Origin: Patulibacter sp.
Lineage (GTDB): Bacteria; Actinomycetota; Thermoleophilia; Solirubrobacterales; Solirubrobacteraceae
Length of the DNA stretch: 5,290 nt
Assembly (NCBI GenBank): GCA_031119595.1
Contig: JAVHXX010000247.1
Span: 1,434-6,723 of the forward strand
Reading direction: 5' to 3'
Shown: one piece after another, positions 1-4,293 of the stretch
Position numbering within the stretch: the stretch's first letter is position 1
How the letters are laid out: every line of letters begins with the position of its first letter
The notes under the pieces: generated by a model
What the model saw: only the letters and a program-made list of their open reading frames with translations
Told to the model about the DNA's origin: nothing
Database searches by the model: none
Program-made: the position numbers and the translations under genes

Positions 1-951
1 CCTCAGACCCAGTCGCAGCTCGAGACGCTCCGCAAGGCGATCGCCGCCACCCCGGACGTCGCCGTGGCGCTCCCGGCGACCATGAGCAAGGACGGCGAGC
101 TCGCGACCCTGGTCGCGATCCCGAAGACCTCACCGCAGGATTCGCGCACGAGCGACCTGCTCAAGACGCTCCGCGACGACGTGATCCCCGGCGCCGTGAA
201 GGGCACGCCGCTCAAGGCGTACGTCGGTGGCCAGACGGCCGCCCTCGAGGACCTCTCCGCGAAGACCGCCCACGGCCTGCCGATCTTCATCGCGGTCGTG
301 ATCGGCCTGTCGGTGCTGCTGCTGATGGCGGCGTTCCGGTCGATCTGGATCCCGCTCATCTCGGCGGTCTTCAACCTGCTGTCGGTCGCCGCGGCCTACG
401 GCATCGTGACCGCGGTCTTCCAGGATGGCGTCGGATCGCAGCTGATCGGTGCCGGCGACGGCGACGTGCCGATCCTGTTCTTCGTGCCGGTGATGCTGTT
501 CGCGATCCTGTTCGGCCTGAGCATGGACTACAACGTCTTCCTGCTCTCGCGGATCCACGAGGCGCACAGCGAGGGCGACGCTCCGCGCCAGGCCGTGATC
601 CACGGGCTCGGCCGCATCGGCAAGGTCATCCTCTTCGCGGGTCTGATCATGGCCACGGTGTTCATCTCGTTCACCACCGCCCCGGACGTCGGCCAGAAGA
701 TGATCGGCATCGGGCTCGGCCTGGCGATCCTCCTCGACGTCCTGTTCGTGCGCCTCGTGATCGCGCCGGCCGTCGTGCTCCTGCTCGGAGACCGCGCCTG
801 GTCGATCCCGGGCTGGCTCGACAAGGTCCTCCCGAACGTCTCCCTCGAGGGGCACCTCGTCGAGGGCAAGGATCCGAAGGGTCCGTCGCTCGAGGAGCTC
901 GAGGCGTCGGCCGTCGCCGACCGCAAGGCCGAAACCGTCGGCGTGAGCTGA
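1..951 (+). CDS. MMPL-family (RND superfamily) membrane transporter, C-terminal part, 5' end outside window
   Basis: The reading frame is open from the first base and ends at TGA 949-951, giving 316 codons of a protein that is usually 700 or more residues long. Residues 1-91 look like the end of the second extracytoplasmic porter domain. Five hydrophobic segments follow at about 92-111, 115-137, 156-174, 207-226 and 236-261, matching TM8-TM12 of the family. The signature GLSMDYNVFLLSRIHE lies at 172-187; its Asp176-Tyr177 corresponds to the Asp/Tyr proton-relay pair known from MmpL proteins. Asp246 in the last helix (ILLDVLFVR) is also typical. A short cytoplasmic end carries a WLDKVLPNVSLEG stretch (272-284) like the usual family C-terminus, then a charged tail. 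By family it should be a proton-driven inner-membrane exporter of lipids or hydrophobic compounds. The substrate cannot be told from this half. It is followed by a hairpin-rich gap, so it probably ends its transcription unit. Class is confident; specific function unknown. Confidence 0.93.
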   Translation, partial: PQTQSQLETLRKAIAATPDVAVALPATMSKDGELATLVAIPKTSPQDSRTSDLLKTLRDDVIPGAVKGTPLKAYVGGQTAALEDLSAKTAHGLPIFIAVVIGLSVLLLMAAFRSIWIPLISAVFNLLSVAAAYGIVTAVFQDGVGSQLIGAGDGDVPILFFVPVMLFAILFGLSMDYNVFLLSRIHEAHSEGDAPRQAVIHGLGRIGKVILFAGLIMATVFISFTTAPDVGQKMIGIGLGLAILLDVLFVRLVIAPAVVLLLGDRAWSIPGWLDKVLPNVSLEGHLVEGKDPKGPSLEELEASAVADRKAETVGVS

Positions 952-969
952 ACCGCTCCGCCGCGCGCC

Positions 970-1002
970 CGCCACGCCGCCACGTGCGGCCGTGGCGTGG
1001 CG
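970..1002 (+). terminator. Possible terminator hairpin after the MMPL gene
   Basis: Starting 19 bases after the MMPL stop codon, 970-975 (CGCCAC) pairs with 997-1002 (GTGGCG), and 979-984 (GCCACG) pairs with 991-996 (CGTGGC). This gives 12 base pairs with a 3-base bulge and a 6-base loop. No T-run follows, as is common in high-GC actinobacteria, so a termination role is inferred. A second hairpin (987-994 with 1013-1020, CGGCCGTG/CACGGCCG) overlaps this one and cannot form at the same time. Confidence 0.4.
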
Positions 1003-1075
1003 TCGCGTGTGGCACGGCCGTCGGAGTGGGGGCTCCGGCGGCCGCGCCGCACGCCGTACCCGGCCGCCGCCGTGC

Positions 1076-1080
1076 GAGGA
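1076..1080 (+). promoter_or_regulatory. Ribosome binding site deciding the start at 1088
   Basis: GAGGA lies 7 bases before ATG 1088. The frame is open further upstream, to about 992, but that extension would be Arg/Gly-rich and would run through the hairpin region. The Shine-Dalgarno match therefore supports 1088 as the true start. Confidence 0.65.
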
Positions 1081-1087
1081 TGCGGGC

Positions 1088-1663
1088 ATGGGTGAGAACG
1101 CCACCGGGCCGCGGCCGATCCGCGAGCTCGTCACGAGCGACGCGAACGTCCTGAACGGCCTGTGGCTCGTGGCGGCGGCAGCCTTCGACCTCGTCTGGTT
1201 GCTGCTCACCGCGGTCGCGATCTCGTCGTTCCCGAAGGCGCTCGCCGTCGCGGTCGCCGCGGTCGTGTTCCTCGGGTCGGTGCTCTACCAGGTGCTCGCG
1301 GCGCGTCGCCCGGGGATCTCCTACGACGAGGACACCGTCTGGTGGCGGACCGGGCTGAACACCCTCCACCACGTGCCTCGCGAGCAGGTTCGCTTCGGGG
1401 TCCACCGGCGCTTCGGGATCGAGCGCGCCACCGTCGCCGACGGCGATGGTCCATCGGCCCTCGTCCCGCGGCTCGCGGTGATCACGTGGACGCAGCCCGC
1501 CGCGACGGTCGCGGTCCGCGAGCTCGACCCGGACACCGGCAAGCCACGCCCGTGGGTCGACCTGGGGCTGCGCTGGACCCAGCTCCACGAGCGCGTGCTC
1601 GAGCAGACGCTCGACGACCAGGACGCCATCACCGAGGCGATCGCAGCGGCCCAGACGGCCTGA
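1088..1663 (+). CDS. Two-TM membrane protein with possible PH-like domain
   Basis: This gene encodes 191 residues from ATG 1088 (GAGGA 7 bases upstream) to TGA 1661-1663. A short polar N-terminus (1-20) is followed by two hydrophobic segments at about 23-45 and 51-71, separated by a tight FPK turn. A soluble part of about 120 residues begins at ARRPGISYDEDTVWWRTGL. That pattern, two adjacent helices and then a beta-rich region opening with a 'YDEDTVWWRTG' strand and a 'VPREQVRFGVHRRFGIERA' stretch and ending in a helix (about 168-191), resembles actinobacterial membrane proteins with bacterial PH-like domains. I infer that fold from the pattern only. No catalytic motif is visible. It probably sits in the cytoplasmic membrane with the soluble part on the cytosolic side (Arg72-Arg74 after the second helix fits the positive-inside rule). 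It has gaps of 136 bases upstream and 107 downstream and may be a single-gene unit. It may simply be a conserved hypothetical membrane protein. Confidence 0.62.
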   Translation: MGENATGPRPIRELVTSDANVLNGLWLVAAAAFDLVWLLLTAVAISSFPKALAVAVAAVVFLGSVLYQVLAARRPGISYDEDTVWWRTGLNTLHHVPREQVRFGVHRRFGIERATVADGDGPSALVPRLAVITWTQPAATVAVRELDPDTGKPRPWVDLGLRWTQLHERVLEQTLDDQDAITEAIAAAQTA

Positions 1664-1757
1664 TCCGGTCCGCTCCGCCACGCGCCGTCCACATGCCGGC
1701 GGTGTGTGACGAAGCTCCTGCAACGTGACGTGCACACCTGGGGTCCGGTGTCCCACG

Positions 1758-1763
1758 TAGACT
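1758..1763 (+). promoter_or_regulatory. Candidate -10 element (TAGACT) for a leaderless transcript
   Basis: TAGACT fits the actinobacterial TAnnnT -10 consensus and ends 7 bases before the GTG at 1771, so transcription would begin at or next to the start codon. No convincing TTGAC-like -35 box is present at 16-18 bases upstream. The local sequence CGTAGACT-N7-GTGGA recurs almost exactly at 3037-3056 ahead of the t6A operon, which strengthens the call. Confidence 0.5.
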
Positions 1764-1770
1764 GCGCCAC

Positions 1771-2139
1771 GTGGATCGTCGTCCTCTCGCGCTCGTGCTC
1801 GCCTTCGGGCTGATTGGCGCCCTGCCCTCCGGTGCGCTGGCCGCATCCCCGGACGCCCTCTTCGCCGCCGCGTCGCAGACGGGCACGCTCACCGACCAGC
1901 CCTCCGCCGACCTCGTCGCGCAGGCCTCGGGCGGCACGCTCAGCAGCAAGCCGAAGGCCACCGGCACGACGTCGTCGTCCTCGACGAAGAGCTCGGGCTC
2001 GTCCGCCACGAAGGCCACCACGGCGACCTCGCTGCCCTACACCGGCAGCGACCCGCGGATCACGCTGCTGCTCGGCATGGCCGCGATCCTCCTCGGTGCC
2101 GGTCTGCGCATGCGCACCGGCGACGCCCGCGACTACTAG
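1771..2139 (+). CDS. Small sortase-substrate (LPYTG) cell-wall-anchored protein
   Basis: This 122-residue ORF runs from GTG 1771 to TAG 2137-2139. The start is fixed by an in-frame stop at 1726-1728 with no other start codon between, and by the charged MDRR that opens a good signal peptide. The hydrophobic core is about 6-18 and the likely cleavage follows Ala-Leu-Ala24. The short mature part is a low-complexity linker rich in Ser, Thr, Ala, Gly and Lys (about 53-87). The C-terminus is a full sorting signal: LPYTG at 88-92, a hydrophobic helix at about 97-112, and a tail beginning Arg113-Met-Arg115. A sortase would cut between Thr91 and Gly92 and join the protein to the cell wall. After both cuts only about 67 residues remain, with no recognisable domain. 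No Shine-Dalgarno is seen; the TAGACT box 7 bases upstream suggests leaderless expression. No sortase gene is in the window. Function is unknown; a wall spacer or decoration is an inference. Confidence 0.82.
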   Translation: MDRRPLALVLAFGLIGALPSGALAASPDALFAAASQTGTLTDQPSADLVAQASGGTLSSKPKATGTTSSSSTKSSGSSATKATTATSLPYTGSDPRITLLLGMAAILLGAGLRMRTGDARDY

Positions 2140-2148
2140 GCCGCGGGC
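2125..2148 (+). terminator. GC hairpin at the 3' end of the LPYTG gene
   Basis: GCCCGCG (2125-2131) pairs with CGCGGGC (2142-2148) around a 10-base loop that contains the TAG stop codon. No T-run follows. Its place between two converging genes, beside a second hairpin, supports a role in ending transcription or protecting the 3' end. Confidence 0.45.
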
Positions 2149-2154
2149 CGTTCG

Positions 2155-2177
2155 ATCGCCGCGCTAGCTGCGGCGAT
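2155..2177 (-). terminator. GC hairpin at the 3' end of the minus-strand gene
   Basis: ATCGCCGC (2155-2162) is a perfect inverted repeat of GCGGCGAT (2170-2177) around the 7-base loop GCTAGCT, which holds the minus-strand stop codon at 2164-2166. An 8-bp stem placed exactly at the end of a convergent gene fits a terminator for the minus-strand transcript. There is no T-run, so the call is moderate. Confidence 0.45.
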
Positions 2178-2802
2178 ACGGGTCGACGAGCACGTCGTCG
2201 ACCGAGGCGCCGCCGGCCTTCACGTCGGCGGCCGACAGCTGGAACGTGATGCGCACGTACTTGGCCTCCTGGGCGTTGCCCGAGGTCAGCAGCGTCGCGA
2301 GCGGCGTGATCGCCGACGGCGACCAGAGCGGGCCGGCGGAGAGGAGCGTCGAGGTGGACTCCGCGCGGACCTTGTCGGGTGCGTCCGACGCGCGCCGGTA
2401 CGAGTAGCTGACGCCCAGCTTGGCGGCACGCGCGGTCTGGCTCACGAACCGGAAGGACGGATTGTCGGCATTCACGCAGAACTCGGGCGAGGTCGCCGTC
2501 GCTGCGCCGCCGTTCGCGCTCAGGCCGAGCTTCAGCGACGACGTGCCGGGGACCAGGCCGAGCGTCTCGTTGCCGGCGACGACGCCGGCGTTGGTGAAGG
2601 TCCATCCGGCGGCGCCGCCCTCGAACGACCCGCCCGGGGCGAGCGCGTAGTCGGCGAGGTCGCCGAAGGATGCGAACGACTGCGTCGTCGGCTGGACCGG
2701 GCAGGCGGGCGCCGCGAGCTGCTTCGCCGACGCGGCTCCGGGCAGGACGGCCGTCGCCAGAAGCGCGCCGAGGGTGAGGGAACGGAAGGTGGGGTGGGGC
2801 AT
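2164..2802 (-). CDS. Secreted beta-rich protein of unknown function, Solirubrobacterales-type
   Basis: Translation from ATG 2802 to TAG 2164 gives 212 residues. Residues 1-26 form a signal peptide: MPHPTFR, a hydrophobic core at about 9-20, and the cleavage motif Ala-Ala-Ser-Ala26. The mature protein has two cysteines (Cys34 and Cys109), which may form a disulphide, and alternating hydrophobic strands typical of a beta-sandwich. Recognisable stretches are GGSFEGGAAGWTF (57-69), AGVVAGNETLGLVPG (72-86), ATSPEFCVN (103-111), FRFV (117-120) and a closing SVDDVLVDPYRR (200-211). The order FEgG..GW, then GNE, TSP.fCV and a terminal DDV.VDP is one I associate with a common secreted hypothetical family in Solirubrobacterales; carbohydrate-binding-like jelly-roll modules share such features. 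No catalytic residues are evident. No Shine-Dalgarno is visible before ATG 2802, but the signal peptide beginning there makes this start likely despite an open frame upstream. It converges with the LPYTG gene and diverges from tsaE. A role outside the membrane is well supported; a binding role is inference. Confidence 0.8.
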   Translation of the reverse strand: MPHPTFRSLTLGALLATAVLPGAASAKQLAAPACPVQPTTQSFASFGDLADYALAPGGSFEGGAAGWTFTNAGVVAGNETLGLVPGTSSLKLGLSANGGAATATSPEFCVNADNPSFRFVSQTARAAKLGVSYSYRRASDAPDKVRAESTSTLLSAGPLWSPSAITPLATLLTSGNAQEAKYVRITFQLSAADVKAGGASVDDVLVDPYRRS

Positions 2803-2844
2803 GACGAGGGGCGGTGGGGGAGCCGGAGCGCGTGGGAGCGCACC

Positions 2845-2875
2845 AACCAGAAAACAGGAGATCGCCGTTCTGGTT
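2845..2875. repeat. Inverted repeat AACCAGAA-N15-TTCTGGTT
   Basis: Perfect 8-base arms lie at 2845-2852 and 2868-2875, with 15 bases between. The arm centres are 23 bases apart, about two helical turns, which suits two half-sites of a dimeric regulator. It lies 43 bases upstream of the minus-strand start codon, in the place expected for that gene's promoter or leader. It could instead be a hairpin in RNA. Confidence 0.5.
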
Positions 2876-2881
2876 CGGAAA

Positions 2882-2917
2882 TCTGGACGCTTGGGCCAGT
2901 CGCGCGGCGCGTCCGGA
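2882..2917. repeat. Inverted repeat TCTGGACGC / GCGTCCGGA
   Basis: Bases 2882-2890 pair with 2909-2917 over 9 positions (one is G-T), with an 18-base loop. It follows the AACCAGAA repeat after six bases, so the two could form tandem hairpins. In GC-rich DNA a pair of this size can arise by chance. Confidence 0.3.
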
Positions 2918-2942
2918 GTCGCCATCGGGACGTTGGTCCGGG

Positions 2943-2956
2943 AGGTCGTACGACCT
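2943..2956. promoter_or_regulatory. Perfect 14-bp palindrome, possible operator
   Basis: AGGTCGTACGACCT is fully self-complementary with no spacer. It lies about 96 bases before the candidate tsaE-operon promoter and about 140 bases before the minus-strand start. Such sites are typical of helix-turn-helix dimer binding, but no regulator gene is in the window to link it to. Confidence 0.35.
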
Positions 2957-3038
2957 TCGTCGCGGCGCGCTCCGACGCACGTGGCACGGGCGCCGGCCAC
3001 CACTGCCCGGGGAGCCGAGGCCGTGCCGGGGCGCGCCG

Positions 3039-3044
3039 TACACT
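3039..3044 (+). promoter_or_regulatory. Candidate -10 element (TACACT) of the t6A operon
   Basis: TACACT fits TAnnnT and lies in CGTACACT-N7-GTGGA, nearly the same string as CGTAGACT-N7-GTGGA in front of the LPYTG gene. Transcription would be expected to start near 3051-3052. No clear -35 box is present. This would give tsaE a leader of about 60 bases if its start is 3113. Confidence 0.5.
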
Positions 3045-3112
3045 CCGGGATGTGGACCCGCGACCCCTTGCGCGCACCCTGGCCAGCGCCCCGCGATCGG
3101 CGCGGCGACCCG

Positions 3113-3547
3113 ATGTCGCAGATCGCTAGCGAGAGCCCGGACGCGACGGCCGCCCTCGCGCGCGACCTCGCGTCGCGCCTGCACGCGGGCGACGTGCTCC
3201 TGCTCGAGGGTGACCTCGGCGCCGGCAAGACGACCTTCGCCCGGGCCCTCTGCGGTGCACTCGGGGTCGACGGCCCCGTCACGAGCCCCACCTTCGGCGT
3301 TGCCCACCGGTACGACGCCCGCGTCGGCCGTATCGCCCATCTCGACCTGCACCGCCTCGGAGAACTCGGGGCGTTCGACCGCGATCTCGTCGACGACGAG
3401 CTCGACGATGCCGACATCGCCATCGTCGAGTGGCCCGCCGGAGCGCCCGGTCTCGAGGACCGCGCGACCTGGCGCATCCAGCTCGACCACGATGGTCACG
3501 ACCGCCGCCTCGTGCGGATCGAGCGGGTGGGCGGGGCGGCCGCATGA
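3113..3547 (+). CDS. tsaE: TsaE, tRNA t6A biosynthesis ATPase
   Basis: TsaE is the small P-loop ATPase that binds the TsaB-TsaD complex and drives repeated rounds of t6A37 formation on tRNA. From ATG 3113 the protein has 144 residues, a normal length. The opening 'SESPDATAALARDLASRL' is the usual TsaE N-terminus. Walker A is GDLGAGKTTF at 33-42, with Lys39 and Thr40 for nucleotide and Mg binding. The family motifs SPTF (58-61), HLDLHRL (76-82, more often DLYRL, so His80 replaces Tyr) and IVEWP (104-108) follow. The stop overlaps tsaB by ATGA (3544-3547), implying translational coupling. The start is uncertain: ATG 3050 is in frame and adds 21 Arg/Pro-rich residues, but it lies at or just before the predicted transcription start. 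No Shine-Dalgarno precedes 3113. Function is confident; the exact start is not. Confidence 0.93.
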   Translation: MSQIASESPDATAALARDLASRLHAGDVLLLEGDLGAGKTTFARALCGALGVDGPVTSPTFGVAHRYDARVGRIAHLDLHRLGELGAFDRDLVDDELDDADIAIVEWPAGAPGLEDRATWRIQLDHDGHDRRLVRIERVGGAAA

Positions 3548-4293
3548 GGCTGCTCGCCATCGACACCTCAACCGCCTCGACCATCGTCGTCGTCGACGAC
3601 GGCTCGCGGGTCGCGGTCCGCCGCCACGATCCGGAACCGGGTGGCCGACCGGCCCACACGACCGCGGCGCTCCCGCTCGCCGCCGAGGCGCTCGACACCC
3701 TCGGCCTCGCCTGGACCGACCTCGATCGCATCGGCGTCGGCATCGGTCCGGGGTCGTTCACGGGGCTGCGCTCGGGGCTCTCGGCGGCGGCCGGCCTGGC
3801 GAGGCGCCTCGAGATCCCGCTCGTCGGCGTCACCTCGACCCAGCAGCTCGCGCACGCCGCCCACGCCCGCCGCGGCTTGCGGCAGACCGTGCTCGCGGTG
3901 GTCGATGGTCGCCGGCGCGAGCTCTTCGTGGAGCGCTTCGACGGCGTACCGGCCGAGGTCGTGGTCGGCGTGTCGCTCGCCGAACACCTCGATCCCGTCT
4001 CCCGCCCGCACGTGGTCGCGCGTGACCAGATCGACACCCTCGGATCGCTCGACGGCGTCCTCGCGATCGGTGACGGCGCGCTCCTCGAACGCGACGCCCT
4101 GCTCGCCGCCGGGGCCGACGTCCCCGATCCCGCCGATGCGCTGCACGGCCTCGACGGGCACGCCCTCGCTGCGCTCACGGCGGCTGGCCGGCCGCAGCCC
4201 GCCGACGAGGTCCGTCCCGCGTACGGCCGCGGCGCCGATGCTGTCCCGACCGCCGACCGGCCCGCCAAGCCGATCCCGGGAGGGAAGTCGTGA
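3544..4293 (+). CDS. tsaB: TsaB, tRNA t6A biosynthesis scaffold protein
   Basis: TsaB is an inactive ASKHA-fold paralogue of TsaD that dimerises with it and forms the platform on which TsaD transfers the threonylcarbamoyl group to A37 of tRNA. The product has 249 residues, a typical length. It opens with MRLLAIDTSTAS, the first phosphate-loop-like strand of the fold. The hallmark GPGSFTGLRSGL lies at 68-79, followed by the helix and strand LARRLEIPLVGVTS (85-98). AVVDGRRRELFVERF (118-132) matches the usual 'DARRGEVY' region. RPAYGRGADA (224-233) is the typical C-terminal 'P.YLR' end. ATG 3544 overlaps the tsaE stop (ATGA) and the end overlaps rimI by GTGA (4290-4293). The Shine-Dalgarno is weak (G-rich bases at about 3529-3538), so coupling to tsaE probably drives initiation. 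Nothing appears broken. Confidence 0.95.
   Translation: MRLLAIDTSTASTIVVVDDGSRVAVRRHDPEPGGRPAHTTAALPLAAEALDTLGLAWTDLDRIGVGIGPGSFTGLRSGLSAAAGLARRLEIPLVGVTSTQQLAHAAHARRGLRQTVLAVVDGRRRELFVERFDGVPAEVVVGVSLAEHLDPVSRPHVVARDQIDTLGSLDGVLAIGDGALLERDALLAAGADVPDPADALHGLDGHALAALTAAGRPQPADEVRPAYGRGADAVPTADRPAKPIPGGKS
4279..4284 (+). promoter_or_regulatory. Ribosome binding site for rimI
   Basis: GGAGGG ends 5 bases before GTG 4290. It supports the GTG as the start and shows that rimI has its own initiation signal in addition to the GTGA overlap with tsaB. Confidence 0.75.

Larger units (their letters stand above)
2803..3112. other. Divergent intergenic region with several inverted repeats
   Basis: These 310 bases separate the minus-strand secreted-protein gene from tsaE. 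The stretch around 2841-2884 is the most A/T-rich part of the window. In order it holds an 8-bp inverted repeat (2845-2875), a 9-bp inverted repeat with one G-T pair (2882-2890 with 2909-2917), a perfect 14-bp palindrome (2943-2956), a GGCACGG/CCGTGCC pair (2983-2989 with 3021-3027) and a candidate -10 box (3039-3044). I see no tRNA and no convincing protein-coding gene apart from a doubtful leader ORF starting at 3052. Plus frame 2 is open through most of it, but the translation is Arg/Ala/Gly-rich, as random GC-rich DNA gives. Confidence 0.6.

Noticed and set aside
992..1087. Upstream extension of the two-TM protein to an ATG at 992
   Set aside because: The extension is Arg/Gly-rich, begins inside a hairpin, and lacks the GAGGA site that precedes ATG 1088.
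130..1209. Long open minus-strand frame opposite the MMPL gene
   Set aside because: Its translation is Arg/Asp/Glu/His-rich low complexity with no motif, as produced by the complement of GC-rich coding DNA; the plus strand carries clear MMPL motifs.
1719..1734. Near-palindrome TGCAACGTGACGTGCA upstream of the LPYTG gene
   Set aside because: The arms match only with an unpaired base and an off-centre axis, so it is weak evidence for an operator.
2983..3027. GGCACGG / CCGTGCC pair as a riboswitch or tRNA-like structure
   Set aside because: The 7-bp stem encloses a 31-base loop with no conserved riboswitch or tRNA sequence, and it lies upstream of the likely transcription start.
2774..3049. 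N-terminal extension of tsaE through the intergenic region from 2774
   Set aside because: It would overlap the start of the minus-strand gene and cross the inverted repeats and the -10 box, and the sequence is unlike any TsaE N-terminus.
2803..3477. Upstream extension of the minus-strand secreted-protein gene
   Set aside because: The frame stays open into tsaE, but the signal peptide starts exactly at ATG 2802; an upstream start would bury it.
2814..4025. 403-codon plus-strand frame overlapping tsaE and tsaB
   Set aside because: It is an out-of-frame shadow of tsaE and tsaB, rich in Arg, Pro and Ser, with no recognisable fold.
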